The position numbers and the translations under genes are program-made. 64,000 bases of DNA, taken from contig NZ_SNXR01000014.1 of the NCBI RefSeq assembly GCF_004362665.1, positions 349,030 through 413,029 of the forward strand, given 5' to 3'. Under the pieces are notes generated by a model. It had not been told where the DNA came from. It ran no database searches and saw only the letters and a program-made list of their open reading frames with translations. Source of the stretch: Flavobacterium dankookense. Lineage in GTDB: Bacteria; Bacteroidota; Bacteroidia; Flavobacteriales; Flavobacteriaceae. Below, piece by piece: positions 45,439 to 54,011 of this stretch; the stretch's first letter is position 1, and the number at the start of each line of letters is the position of its first letter.

Positions 45439-46221
45439 TTATTTTCCTGTAAAAGTAGGTTTTCGTTTTTCTAAAAAAGCGGTTGTTCCTTCTTTAAAAT
45501 CTTCGGTGCCAAAACACTTTCCAAAGTTTCTAATTTCTACATCAAAGCCGTCAACATCGTGTTTGAAATTGGCATTTACTGCTTTGATAGCTTTGCTTAT
45601 TGCTGCTGGTGAATTGCGAGAAATTTTAGTAGCAATGCCTTTTGTAAATTCTACCAATTCATTTTGTGGAACTACATGATTTACTAATCCGTATGATTTT
45701 GCAGTTTCAGCATCAATCATTCCTGCCGTCATAATTAATTCCATGGCACGACCTTTTCCAACAAGTTGTGGCAAACGTTGTGTTCCGCCATAACCAGGAA
45801 TAACGCCAAGAGAAACTTCAGGCAAACCCATTTTAGCATTGTCTGAAGCAATTCTAAAATGACAAGACATGGCCAATTCTAAACCGCCACCAAGTGCAAA
45901 ACCATTTACAGCTGCAATCACTGGTGTTTTTAATTTTTCTACAAAGTCAAATAACAATTCTTGTCCTTGTGCTGCCAATTGTGCGCCTTCTTCTATCGAA
46001 AAGTTAGCAAATTCCGAAATATCTGCGCCAGCAACAAATGCTTTTTCGCCTTCGCCAGTGATGATGATTACTCTAATTTCGGGATCATTTTCTAGCGTTT
46101 CAAAAGCATCGTGCAACTCTTTTATAGTAGCAACATTTAAAGCGTTTAATTTTGACGGACGATTGATAGTAATTTGTCCGATGCCATTTTCAGTGGCAAT
46201 GAGTATGTTTTCAAAGTTCAT
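45439..46221 (-). CDS. Enoyl-CoA hydratase/isomerase
   Basis: This 260-residue crotonase-family protein starts MNFENILIATENGIGQITIN. The oxyanion-hole segment GEKAFVAGADISEFA and the catalytic region GGGLELAMSCHFRIAS ... GLPEVSLGVIPGYGGTQRLPQLVG contain the two Glu of true enoyl-CoA hydratases (GLELAM and PEVSLG). It likely hydrates trans-2-enoyl-CoA in fatty-acid or amino-acid degradation. It lies downstream of a histidine-kinase gene, 35 bases away. Confidence 0.95.
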   Translation of the reverse strand: MNFENILIATENGIGQITINRPSKLNALNVATIKELHDAFETLENDPEIRVIIITGEGEKAFVAGADISEFANFSIEEGAQLAAQGQELLFDFVEKLKTPVIAAVNGFALGGGLELAMSCHFRIASDNAKMGLPEVSLGVIPGYGGTQRLPQLVGKGRAMELIMTAGMIDAETAKSYGLVNHVVPQNELVEFTKGIATKISRNSPAAISKAIKAVNANFKHDVDGFDVEIRNFGKCFGTEDFKEGTTAFLEKRKPTFTGK

Positions 46222-46256
46222 CGTATTCTTCTATTTTAATTTGTATAAATCTCTGT

Positions 46257-47720
46257 TTATTTTTTTGGAAGCGAAACTATAAAAGTTGTTCCTTTTCCAT
46301 GTTCTGTTTCAAAAGTAATTGTTCCTTTATAATTTTCAATAATATTTTTTATAATTCCTAAACCTAATCCCATTCCGCTGGTTTTGGTAGTGAATTTTGG
46401 TTCAAAAATTTGGTCTTTGTTTTGTTCTGCAATTCCAATTCCGTTATCGGTTACCGAAATCACTACGTTGTCATCTATCTCTTTAACCGTTACAAAAACT
46501 ACTTTTAAATCTTGTTCTTCTGGAATGGATTGGGTTGCGTTCTTGACTAAATTGGTAATAATTCGAATAAGTTGCGTTCGGTCCAAAACAGCAATAATTT
46601 CATCTTTCTGACTTTCAAACTGAATGTAATCTTCGTTAAAAATATCCAATGAAAATTCAACAACTTCAACCACATTCAAGGTTTCGTTTTGCTGTGCTGG
46701 CATCGTTGCAAAGTTAGAAAATGCGGATGCAACCGAAGTCATTGTGTCAATTTGCTGAATCAATGTTTTGGAATAATCATCTACTTTTTGTTTCAAATTT
46801 GGATCCTCTAAATCAAATTTTCGCTGAAAACTTTGCACGGTCAATCGCATTGGTGTCAACGGATTTTTTATTTCGTGAGCAACTTGTTTTGCCATTTCGC
46901 GCCAAGCTTGTTCGCGTTCGCTTTGTGCCAATTTGCTTGCGCTTTCTTCCAGCTTATCCACCATTTGATTATAGGCATTTATCAAGGAATTAATCTCACG
47001 ACTGTTGGCTTCAATGACGATTTTTTCATTTTTTTGGTTCAAACTGGTTTCATTGATTTTATCCGAAATAGTTTTTAGCGATTTCGTGATATAACTTGCT
47101 AAAAAATAAGCCAATGCAAACGCAATAACCAACATAAAGGAATACACTTGGCTCAATCGAATAAGAAATTGTCGCAATTCCGCTTCATAAAATCCATCAT
47201 CTTCTACATAAGGAATGTTCAAAATCCCGAGAGGTTTGAACTTTTCATCTTTGATTTGACTGTAGGATGAACGATTTTTTATACCATCGATACTTTTAAT
47301 ATCTACATATCTTTTTTCAACAGAAGATTGAACCAATTTTAGAACATAATTTGAAATTGGAGGCGACACTTTGTCGACAGAAAAACTCGCTTTGGATGAT
47401 TTTACTAATTTACCTTCCAGCGAATAAATATTAATTTCAAGATTATGAATATCCGATAGTTCGTGTATTTTGTCTTTAAAAATCAAAGGAAGATTTTCAG
47501 GAGTCAACGGATAAGTCGTTGTGGAAAGCACATAATTAATGTGTTCTTTAATGGCAAATTCCTTTCTGTCTAATCGCTCTTGGTGGTATTCTTTGGCTTC
47601 GTTTTTAAACTGAATAACCGAAATCGACGCCATCAAAATAGATGCGATTACTATCAAAACTATCATTGATAGAAAAATCCTCGTTCGAAGTGAAAGTCTT
47701 GCTATTTTGAAGTTGTTCAT
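46257..47720 (-). CDS. Membrane sensor histidine kinase (NtrY-like)
   Basis: This 487-residue kinase has a first membrane helix at about 18-38 (IFLSMIVLIVIASILMASIS), an extracytoplasmic sensor region to about residue 185, a second helix (FMLVIAFALAYFLASYI), a HAMP segment, then the phosphoacceptor HEIKNPLTPMRL with H282. The ATP-binding domain has NLVKNATQSIP (N box), DNGIGIAEQN (G1), FTTKTSGMGLGLGIIKNI (F/G2) and GTTFIVSLP. The HEIKNPLTPMR block is of the NtrY type. No response regulator gene is adjacent, so the partner is elsewhere. The stimulus is unknown. Confidence 0.93.
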   Translation of the reverse strand: MNNFKIARLSLRTRIFLSMIVLIVIASILMASISVIQFKNEAKEYHQERLDRKEFAIKEHINYVLSTTTYPLTPENLPLIFKDKIHELSDIHNLEINIYSLEGKLVKSSKASFSVDKVSPPISNYVLKLVQSSVEKRYVDIKSIDGIKNRSSYSQIKDEKFKPLGILNIPYVEDDGFYEAELRQFLIRLSQVYSFMLVIAFALAYFLASYITKSLKTISDKINETSLNQKNEKIVIEANSREINSLINAYNQMVDKLEESASKLAQSEREQAWREMAKQVAHEIKNPLTPMRLTVQSFQRKFDLEDPNLKQKVDDYSKTLIQQIDTMTSVASAFSNFATMPAQQNETLNVVEVVEFSLDIFNEDYIQFESQKDEIIAVLDRTQLIRIITNLVKNATQSIPEEQDLKVVFVTVKEIDDNVVISVTDNGIGIAEQNKDQIFEPKFTTKTSGMGLGLGIIKNIIENYKGTITFETEHGKGTTFIVSLPKK

Positions 47721-47726
47721 TTGTTA

Positions 47727-47780
47727 GTTTTCAGTCTCAATTTTCAGTCTCAGCTGCAAACTGAACACTGAACACTGAGC
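47727..47780. repeat. CAGT/ACTGAACACTGA-type intergenic repeat
   Basis: This gap between hemJ and the kinase gene holds two TTTTCAGTCTCA copies followed by ACTGAACACTGAACACTGAG. The halves are roughly inverse of each other, so the transcript could fold. It resembles dispersed 'cagtt/actga' spacers such as the one at 16452-16500. Confidence 0.45.
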
Positions 47781-47783
47781 ACA

Positions 47784-48320
47784 CTATTTTCTTTCTCTTA
47801 TTCTTTTATAAAACTTAAATCCAAGCATAATCAAAACAGAAAATAAAATAATTCCGATGACGCCATAAATCCAGTTGAAAGCATTTTTTAAAATTACTAA
47901 AAAAACAACGGAAAACAATATAATTGTTGCACCTTCATTCCAAAGACGCATAAAATTGGAACTGTATTTAAACTGATCGTTTTGTAATTGGGAATAAATT
48001 TGATGGCATTTTAAATGATAAGCCAATAGTAAAACTACAAAAACTAATTTGACTTGCATCCATGGCATTAGCAACCATCCTGGCATTAAATACAATAACC
48101 AAAGTGCAAAAATTGTTGCTAAAACAGCACTCGGCCAAGTGATGATGAACCACAATCGATAGGTCATTATTTTATATTGCGCTAACAAAATTTCTCTCTC
48201 TGGCGAAGGCTTTTCGTCGGCTTCAATTTGATATACAAACAAACGAACAATGTAAAACAAACCCGCAAACCAAGTGATTATAAATATTAGGTGAAGAGAT
48301 TTTATGTAGTTGTATTCCAT
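47784..48320 (-). CDS. hemJ: HemJ-type protoporphyrinogen oxidase
   Basis: This 178-residue integral membrane protein matches the UPF0093/HemJ family: about four or five membrane helices, with conserved His10 in MEYNYIKSLHLIFIITWFAG, the region RLWFIITWPSAV, and MPWMQVKLVFVVLLLAYHLKC with a second conserved His. It oxidises protoporphyrinogen IX to protoporphyrin IX, the step before hemH, in bacteria lacking hemG or hemY. Its start is 33 bases after the hemH stop and in the same direction, so the two are likely co-transcribed. This location in a heme locus supports the call. Confidence 0.9.
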   Translation of the reverse strand: MEYNYIKSLHLIFIITWFAGLFYIVRLFVYQIEADEKPSPEREILLAQYKIMTYRLWFIITWPSAVLATIFALWLLYLMPGWLLMPWMQVKLVFVVLLLAYHLKCHQIYSQLQNDQFKYSSNFMRLWNEGATIILFSVVFLVILKNAFNWIYGVIGIILFSVLIMLGFKFYKRIRERK

Positions 48321-48353
48321 TTAGAAAATCTATTATCTATCTGTCTATTATCT

Positions 48354-49373
48354 TTAGTCTTTCTTCTGGAAATCTTTCACCCAATTCGCCACAACACTAC
48401 ACCATTCGTCATCGTCATTCATACAAGGTATTGCCATAAATTCTGAACCACCATGATGTAAAAATTGTTCGTTGGCTTCCATAGCAATTTCTTCCAATGT
48501 TTCTAAACAATCAGAAACAAACGCTGGAGTTACAACGGCCAATTTCTTAATTCCTTGTTCGGGCATTTTGTTGATTTCAACATCAGTGTAAGGCGTTAAC
48601 CATTTATCACCAGCCAAGCGAGATTGGAAGGTTTGGCTGTATTTTCCTTCTGGAATTCCAAGTAATTTTACCACCTGTTTAGTCGTTTGATAACACTGAT
48701 GACTGTAGCAAAATTCGTGTGCTGGCGATGGCGTATTACAACATGTTCTATCCATTTTACAATGCGATTTGGTCACATCCGTTTTGCGAATATGACGTTT
48801 CGGAATTCCGTGATACGAAAACAATAAATGGTCGTATTCAAATCCTTCCAAATGCTTCTTAATTGAATTGGCCAATGCCTGAATGTAATCGGGTTTGTTG
48901 TAAAATGCGGGTACATTGGTAAACGTCATTTCTGGGAAAAACTTCTGACGCAATTCTTCTGCCAAAACCACAATTGTAGTTGTAGAAGCCATAGCATGTT
49001 GCGGATATAAAGGCATCAGCATTACTTCGGTTACGCCTTTATCTTTTAATTCTTGCAATCCTTTTTGAATGGTCATCGTTCCATAACGCATCGCTAAAGC
49101 AACTGGAATATCAACTAAACTTTGCACTTTTTTGTGCATCCTTTTTGAAATCACAATTAACGGCGAACCTTCGTCTGTCCAAATTCGAGCATAAGCTTCT
49201 GCCGATTTTTTTGGACGCGTTTGCAAAATTATTCCTCTAACTAATAAAGCACGCAATAAAAACGGAACGTCAATTACGTATTTATCCATTAAAAATTCAT
49301 CTAAATAAGGCTTAACATCTTTTGGCGTTGGACTTTCTGGCGAACCTAAGTTTACTAATAATACTCCTTTCAT
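48354..49373 (-). CDS. hemH: Ferrochelatase
   Basis: This 339-residue enzyme inserts iron into protoporphyrin IX to give protoheme, the last step of the pathway. Marks are MKGVLLVNLGSPESPTPKDVKPYL, the catalytic His188 in LLFSYHGIPKRHI, the CYSHQCYQTT region, FQSRLAGDKWLTPYTD and the C-terminal PAFVSDCLETLEEI with the acidic pair. Several cysteines (CKMDRTCCNTPSPAHEFC) cluster in the middle, which in some families bind a [2Fe-2S] cluster; here this is only a possibility. It precedes hemJ in the same direction. Confidence 0.96.
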   Translation of the reverse strand: MKGVLLVNLGSPESPTPKDVKPYLDEFLMDKYVIDVPFLLRALLVRGIILQTRPKKSAEAYARIWTDEGSPLIVISKRMHKKVQSLVDIPVALAMRYGTMTIQKGLQELKDKGVTEVMLMPLYPQHAMASTTTIVVLAEELRQKFFPEMTFTNVPAFYNKPDYIQALANSIKKHLEGFEYDHLLFSYHGIPKRHIRKTDVTKSHCKMDRTCCNTPSPAHEFCYSHQCYQTTKQVVKLLGIPEGKYSQTFQSRLAGDKWLTPYTDVEINKMPEQGIKKLAVVTPAFVSDCLETLEEIAMEANEQFLHHGGSEFMAIPCMNDDDEWCSVVANWVKDFQKKD

Positions 49374-49469
49374 TGTGGCAATTTTTTTTGTAAAAGTAAT
49401 TTATTTACTTTTTAAGATTTTGTGTTTATACTTTTTTTATCGATTGTTTGATATACGAAATTAATAGCA

Positions 49470-50342
49470 CTAGGTATTTGAACTTAAACTCATCAGATAT
49501 TTTTTCGGGGTTGTAGCAAATTTTTTCTTAAAGGCTGCAATAAAATGACTTCCGGTGCTGTAGCCAATTTTCAATCCAACTTCGTTTACATTATACGAAC
49601 CCGAATCTAGTAATTGTCGAGCGTAATCCATTTTATAATCAAAAAGAAATCCGTAAACGGTATCGCCATAAATTTGTTTGAAACCCATTTTTAGTTTCTT
49701 TAAACTTAATCCAACTTGCTCCGCTAAATCCTCTAATCCTGGAGGTTCAGCCATGTTATTGATGATAATTTCCTTGGCTTTTTTAATTTTCAAAACATTT
49801 TCTTCATCAATCAAAAACGGACATTGTTCTGCATTTGGGTCTTCGTTTCTGTTGAAAAATAAACTTAACAATTCGTATCCTTTTCCTTTGTAATACAAAT
49901 TTTTTATCGAAGGATTTAAGGTGTAATGAAACATTTGACTTAATACAATGGCCATCGACGGACTGATATTTTCTTCCTTATAATATTTTTTATCGTTGTT
50001 CTCAGGACTTAAAAAAGGAATATGATTTGCCTCATTTGAAAACAAAGAATGAAACTTTTGTATGGAAATAATAACCGAAATCACCCAAGAATTTGGCGCT
50101 AATTCCAAGTCTAATGGCAACTCTTTTTGTGGATTATAAAACAACAGCGACTTCTCTTCGTTCAAATCTAAAGCATAATTTCCTTGATTGAAGACAAATT
50201 TTGCTTTTCCTTTTATTCCAAAATGAAATTGTATAAGTCCTTGATTTATATGCTTTTTCACATGAAAAATTTCATTTCCATCATTTTGAAAACGAATTAA
50301 AGTAAAATCATTTTCAATATTTATTATTTCTTGAGAACCCAT
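49470..50342 (-). CDS. AraC-family transcriptional regulator
   Basis: This 290-residue regulator has an N-terminal cupin-like sensing domain and a C-terminal double helix-turn-helix. The latter reads MAEPPGLEDLAEQVGLSLKKLKMGFKQIYG for the first HTH, and LLDSGSYNVNEVGLKIGYSTGSHFIAAFKKKFATTPKKYL, the AraC signature, for the second. It is divergent from hemA across a 228-base gap, so it may control hemA, itself, or iron/heme-linked genes. The inverted repeat at 50525-50541 is a candidate operator. The effector is unknown. Confidence 0.92.
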   Translation of the reverse strand: MGSQEIINIENDFTLIRFQNDGNEIFHVKKHINQGLIQFHFGIKGKAKFVFNQGNYALDLNEEKSLLFYNPQKELPLDLELAPNSWVISVIISIQKFHSLFSNEANHIPFLSPENNDKKYYKEENISPSMAIVLSQMFHYTLNPSIKNLYYKGKGYELLSLFFNRNEDPNAEQCPFLIDEENVLKIKKAKEIIINNMAEPPGLEDLAEQVGLSLKKLKMGFKQIYGDTVYGFLFDYKMDYARQLLDSGSYNVNEVGLKIGYSTGSHFIAAFKKKFATTPKKYLMSLSSNT

Positions 50343-50524
50343 AGCGATATTTTTTCGTATATAAATCTGAACTCAAGCAAAAATGTTATTTAGAATTAAT
50401 CTACATAAGGGATTTGCGAAGACTTGATTTCACTACAAATTTATAATAAATAACGCTAAAAAGGTAAATCAGCTGTAAAAAATCTCACAGCGACACAAAA
50501 AGTACTTCTAGCGTTACTTTTATA

Positions 50525-50541
50525 AATAGTATGCTACTATT
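50525..50541. promoter_or_regulatory. Inverted repeat over the hemA promoter
   Basis: AATAGTA-TGC-TACTATT is a perfect 7-bp inverted repeat with a 3-base gap. It overlaps the -7-like TATTTTTG (50538-50545) about 26 bases before hemA, a position where a repressor would block transcription. Whether the divergent AraC-type protein binds it is inference. Confidence 0.45.
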
Positions 50542-50570
50542 TTTGTTGAACTTTTTAAGGAAAGTAATTT

Positions 50571-51830
50571 ATGGAAAATTTTAATATGTCGAAACATACC
50601 TCTTTTTACGCCGTAGGTCTTAGTTATAAAAAAGCAGATGCCCAAATTAGAGGTAAATTCAGTTTAGATTCTAAAGCCAAATCAACTTTATTGATGCAAG
50701 CCGAAGCCGAAGGAATCGAATCTTTAATCGTTACTTCAACTTGTAACCGAACTGAAATTTATGGTTTTGCCAATCATCCATACGAACTAATAAAACTACT
50801 TTGTGAAAACAGCCAAGGCTCAGTTCCTGAATTTCAAGAAGTAGCATACATCTACAAAAATCAAGATGCTATCAGCCACATGTTTCGCGTTGGAACTGGT
50901 TTAGACAGTCAAATTCTTGGTGATTTTGAAATTATCAGCCAAATAAAAACTGCTTTTGCAGAAAGTAAATCAAATGGTTTGGTAAATGCTTTTCTCGAAA
51001 GATTAGTTAATTCAGTGATACAAGCAAGCAAAAAAATAAAAACCGATACCGAAATTTCTTCTGGAGCAACATCGGTTTCTTTTGCGTCGGTTCAATACAT
51101 CATTAGAAACGTTGAAGATATTTCCAATAAAAATATTTTGCTTTTCGGAACAGGAAAAATAGGTAGAAACACTTGCGAAAATCTTGTAAAACACACAAAG
51201 CATCAACAAATTACATTAATAAATCGAACCAAAGATAAAGCGGAGAAATTGGCGCAAAAATTAGATTTAGTCGTTAAAGATTATGCCGATTTACAACTAG
51301 AACTTCAAAAAGCTGATGTGGTTGTGGTTGCTACTGGCGCGCAAAACCCTACGATTGACAAAACGATTTTGAATTTAAAAAAACCGCTACTCATTTTAGA
51401 TTTATCCATACCAAAAAATGTACATGAAAATGTAAAAGAAGTTGAAGGTGTAACACTAATTCACCTTGATCATCTTTCACAAATGACTGATGAAACACTA
51501 GAAAATCGTAAGCTACATATTCCAGCTGCCGAAGCTATAATTGAAGAAATAAAAGAAGAATTTTCAGCTTGGGCAAAAAACAGAAAATTTGCTCCAACTA
51601 TTCAGGCGTTAAAAGAAAAATTAAATTCTATAAAAGAAGGCGAACTAAACGTACAACGCAAAAAATTATCCAATTTCGACGAACAACAAGCCGAACTTAT
51701 CAGCAACAGAATCATTCAAAAAATAACCAATCATTTTGTAAATCATTTAAAAGATGGCGACTCAATGGATGAAGGAATTGAATGGATTGAAAAAGTTTTT
51801 CAATTAGAACAAGAAAAATCATTTTTTTAA
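50571..51830 (+). CDS. hemA: Glutamyl-tRNA reductase
   Basis: This 419-residue NADPH enzyme reduces glutamyl-tRNA to glutamate-1-semialdehyde, the committed step of C5-pathway tetrapyrrole synthesis. The catalytic Cys is C58 in VTSTCNRTEIYGF; other marks are MFRVGTGLDSQILGDFEII, SVSFASVQYI, the NADPH-binding ILLFGTGKIGRNTCENL, and LDLSIPKNVHENVKEVEGV. The start at 50571 is the first ATG after the promoter; an ATG at 50586 (MSKHTSFYAVG) is also possible. hemL, the next enzyme, is not in the window. It begins the hem operon, interrupted directly after by the GxxExxY element. Confidence 0.97.
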   Translation: MENFNMSKHTSFYAVGLSYKKADAQIRGKFSLDSKAKSTLLMQAEAEGIESLIVTSTCNRTEIYGFANHPYELIKLLCENSQGSVPEFQEVAYIYKNQDAISHMFRVGTGLDSQILGDFEIISQIKTAFAESKSNGLVNAFLERLVNSVIQASKKIKTDTEISSGATSVSFASVQYIIRNVEDISNKNILLFGTGKIGRNTCENLVKHTKHQQITLINRTKDKAEKLAQKLDLVVKDYADLQLELQKADVVVVATGAQNPTIDKTILNLKKPLLILDLSIPKNVHENVKEVEGVTLIHLDHLSQMTDETLENRKLHIPAAEAIIEEIKEEFSAWAKNRKFAPTIQALKEKLNSIKEGELNVQRKKLSNFDEQQAELISNRIIQKITNHFVNHLKDGDSMDEGIEWIEKVFQLEQEKSFF

Positions 51831-51840
51831 TTAAAATTAT

Positions 51841-51868
51841 TTGAAACATTAAGAAATTAAGATTCATT
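51841..51868 (+). repeat. Left 28-bp terminal inverted repeat
   Basis: It begins directly after the A+T-rich hemA tail and reads TTGAAACATTAAGAAATTAA then GATTCATT; the partner is at 52296-52323 with no mismatch over 28 bp. Confidence 0.9.
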
Positions 51869-51884
51869 TAGAACAAATTAAAAA

Positions 51885-52289
51885 ATGACAAAAAAAGAAG
51901 TAACTAAATTATCTTTCGAAATAACTGGATTGGCAATAAAAGTTCATAAAAAACTAGGTCCAGGACTACTAGAAAGTGTTTATGAGCAATGCTTAAAATT
52001 TGAATTAGAAAGAAATGGATATGACGTTAAACAACAGCTTAATGTCAAAATTGAATATGATGATTTAGAGTTAGATTCAACATTAAAAACAGATTTATTA
52101 GTTAATGATACAGTAATTGTTGAACTAAAAACAGTCGAAAAATTGGCACCTATTCATGAATCTCAACTTTTGACCTACATGAAATTATTAGAAAAACCTC
52201 AAGGATTACTGATAAATTTCTACACAACAAATATCACAAAATCAATGAAGCCATTTGTTAATGAATATTTTTCAAGATTAGATGATTAA
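51885..52289 (+). CDS. GxxExxY protein (PD-(D/E)XK-like)
   Basis: This 134-residue protein belongs to the widespread GxxExxY family (PDDEXK_3 type), of unknown function. The name-giving motif is GLLESVY (G27, E30, Y33) in KLGPGLLESVYEQCL. Nuclease-fold residues are D70 in LKTDLLV, E80-L-K82 in IVELKTVEKL, and Q94-xxx-Y98 in ESQLLTYMKL, so the PD-(D/E)XK core looks intact. It sits between hemA and hemC on the coding strand, framed by a perfect inverted repeat, and has no obvious link to heme synthesis. Codon use is A+T-rich. It is probably a cargo gene or selfish element gene that happens to be transcribed with the hem operon. Confidence 0.92.
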   Translation: MTKKEVTKLSFEITGLAIKVHKKLGPGLLESVYEQCLKFELERNGYDVKQQLNVKIEYDDLELDSTLKTDLLVNDTVIVELKTVEKLAPIHESQLLTYMKLLEKPQGLLINFYTTNITKSMKPFVNEYFSRLDD

Positions 52290-52295
52290 ATGCTT

Positions 52296-52323
52296 AATGA
52301 ATCTTAATTTCTTAATGTTTCAA
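52296..52323 (-). repeat. Right 28-bp terminal inverted repeat
   Basis: It starts 7 bases after the GxxExxY stop and ends 11 bases before the hemC ATG. It is the exact reverse complement of 51841-51868. Confidence 0.9.
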
Positions 52324-52333
52324 AAACAATAAA

Positions 52334-53260
52334 ATGGTTAATAAAACAATACGAATAGGAACACGCGATAGCGAATTAGCCCTTTGGCAAGCGCACACAG
52401 TTCAAAAACAACTCAACGATTTAGGATACAAAACCGAAATTATTGCTGTAAAATCCCAAGGTGATATCATTCTTGATAAGCCACTTTACGAACTTGGAAT
52501 TACTGGGATTTTTACCAAAACACTCGATATTGCAATGATTAATGGTCAAGTTGATATTGCGGTTCATTCCATGAAAGATGTGCCAACCGCTTTGCCAACG
52601 GGAATCGTTCAAGCTGCCGTTTTAAAACGCGCCAACGTATTGGATATTTTGGTTCACAAAGGAAATTTAGATTTTTTGGAAAACGAGGGAACAATTGCCA
52701 CCGGAAGTTTGCGTCGTCAAGCACAATGGTGGAACAAATATCCAAAACATACTGTGGTAGATTTACGTGGAAATGTAAATACACGCATGCAAAAACTTAA
52801 CGATAACGATTGGAATGGAGCCGTTTTTGCAGCTGCAGGTTTGGAACGAATAAATTTAAAACCAGAAAGTTTTATAGATTTAGATTGGATGATTCCGGCA
52901 CCTGCACAAGGTGCAATGGTTGTGGTAGCAATGGCAAATGACAATTTTACTATTGATGCTCTCTCACAGTTAAATCATATAGAAACAGAGATTTGTACTT
53001 ATATCGAAAGACAATTTCTTAAAACACTCGAAGGCGGATGTACTGCACCAATTGGAGCTTTAGCAAAATATAATGAACCAAACGATACAATAGAATTTGA
53101 AGGTGTGTTACTTTCGATTGATGGAAAACAAAAACTGGAAATCAGTAAAAAAGTTGATATTTCAGAATGGAAAAAACTAGGATTTTCTTGTGCCAAAGAA
53201 ATTCTAGAAAACGGAGGAAATGAACTAATGTCCGAAATTAGAAAACAATTAAAAAAATAA
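52334..53260 (+). CDS. hemC: Hydroxymethylbilane synthase (porphobilinogen deaminase)
   Basis: This 308-residue enzyme joins four porphobilinogens into hydroxymethylbilane. It starts NKTIRIGTRDSELALWQAH, has VHSMKDVPTALP (catalytic Asp region), GTIATGSLRRQAQW, VDLRGNVNTRMQKL and the cofactor-bearing cysteine C236 in LEGGCTAPIGA, to which dipyrromethane is attached. Length is normal. The start follows the right inverted repeat by 11 bases, so translation initiates just after a hairpin-prone stretch. Confidence 0.97.
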   Translation: MVNKTIRIGTRDSELALWQAHTVQKQLNDLGYKTEIIAVKSQGDIILDKPLYELGITGIFTKTLDIAMINGQVDIAVHSMKDVPTALPTGIVQAAVLKRANVLDILVHKGNLDFLENEGTIATGSLRRQAQWWNKYPKHTVVDLRGNVNTRMQKLNDNDWNGAVFAAAGLERINLKPESFIDLDWMIPAPAQGAMVVVAMANDNFTIDALSQLNHIETEICTYIERQFLKTLEGGCTAPIGALAKYNEPNDTIEFEGVLLSIDGKQKLEISKKVDISEWKKLGFSCAKEILENGGNELMSEIRKQLKK

Positions 53261-53287
53261 ATCTTTAAAGTCAAAACACTTAATTTT

Positions 53288-53305
53288 CTTAATTTCTTAA
53301 TGTTT
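53288..53305 (-). repeat. Solo half of the ATTAAGAAATTAAG repeat between hemC and hemD
   Basis: The minus strand reads AAACATTAAGAAATTAAG, identical over 18 bases to the inner part of the GxxExxY inverted repeat. No partner is seen here. Confidence 0.65.
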
Positions 53306-53341
53306 TAAAAAGTTAAAAAAAATAATGTTCAAAAAATAAAC

Positions 53342-54007
53342 ATGGAAAATGAAATTCGCATAGTATCAACTAAATTGCTTTCGGAAGACCAAAAGTTACC
53401 CTTGTTGAGCGCGAATTTTTCGGTAATTGACAAAGATTTTATTAGCATCAAATACCATAATTTCAATTTTGAAGAATTAAACGATTATTTAATTTTTACC
53501 AGCCAAAATGCGGTAGAAAGCGTTCTTTTACATAATAATATTGACCAAATTAAAACCAAAAAAGCATTTTGTGTCGGCGAAAAAACCAAAAAACTTTTGG
53601 AACAAAACGGAATTGAAGTTGTTCTGTTTTCAGAGTATGCTGCCGAATTGGCTTCGGTAATTTGTAACCAATATTCCAAAAACAGTTTCACGTTTTTTAG
53701 CGGAAACATTCGTCGAAACATTTTGCCAGATGCGTTACAATTGGCACAAATAAAAATGGATGAAATCGAAGTATATCAAACCGTTTTAACGTCGCATAAA
53801 ATTGACATGAGACACAATGCAGTACTTTTTTTCAGTCCTTCTGCAGTAGAAAGCTATCTGAAAGAAAACGAAATAGACAATAAAATATGTTTTTGCATTG
53901 GTTATACAACTGCTGAAACTTTAAAAGAAAAAACAGAAAACATCATCATTGCATCACAACCAAAAATTGAAAACGTGATTGCAGAAGTGATAAAATATTA
54001 TAATTAA
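53342..54007 (+). CDS. hemD: Uroporphyrinogen-III synthase
   Basis: This 221-residue protein has the low-conservation two-lobed HemD fold: LIFTSQNAVESVLLH in lobe one, CVGEKTKKLLEQNGI, then FFSGNIRRNILPDAL (conserved Gly-Asn) and VLFFSPSAVESYLKEN and CIGYTTAETLKEKTENI in lobe two. It closes hydroxymethylbilane into uroporphyrinogen III with inversion of ring D. HemD is recognised mainly by the GNIRR, FFSPSAV and GxTTA segments and by its place between hemC and hemE. Confidence 0.92.
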   Translation: MENEIRIVSTKLLSEDQKLPLLSANFSVIDKDFISIKYHNFNFEELNDYLIFTSQNAVESVLLHNNIDQIKTKKAFCVGEKTKKLLEQNGIEVVLFSEYAAELASVICNQYSKNSFTFFSGNIRRNILPDALQLAQIKMDEIEVYQTVLTSHKIDMRHNAVLFFSPSAVESYLKENEIDNKICFCIGYTTAETLKEKTENIIIASQPKIENVIAEVIKYYN

Positions 54008-54011
54008 AATA

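Larger units (their letters stand above)
51841..52323 (+). mobile_element. GxxExxY gene bracketed by a perfect 28-bp inverted repeat
   Basis: A 483-bp block has perfect 28-bp inverted termini: left 51841-51868 beginning TTGAAACATTAAGAAATTAAG, right 52296-52323 its exact reverse complement. Inside is just one gene (GxxExxY protein). The block fills the hemA-hemC gap. No target-site duplication is obvious beside the ends, and no transposase is present. The core sequence recurs without the gene at 53288-53305 and 56522-56584. I infer a mobilisable cassette or a gene captured between two copies of a dispersed palindrome. Confidence 0.7.

Noticed and set aside
45869..46282. 137-residue plus-strand ORF
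   Set aside because: Antisense to the enoyl-CoA hydratase gene; no family resemblance.
50586..50588. Alternative hemA start (MSKHTSFYAVG)
   Set aside because: Possible, but the upstream ATG at 50571 is the first after the promoter and gives a plausible N-terminus; left as a note.
51830..52334. Target-site duplication next to the 28-bp inverted repeats
   Set aside because: The flanks AAAATTAT and AAACAATA share no direct repeat beyond chance.
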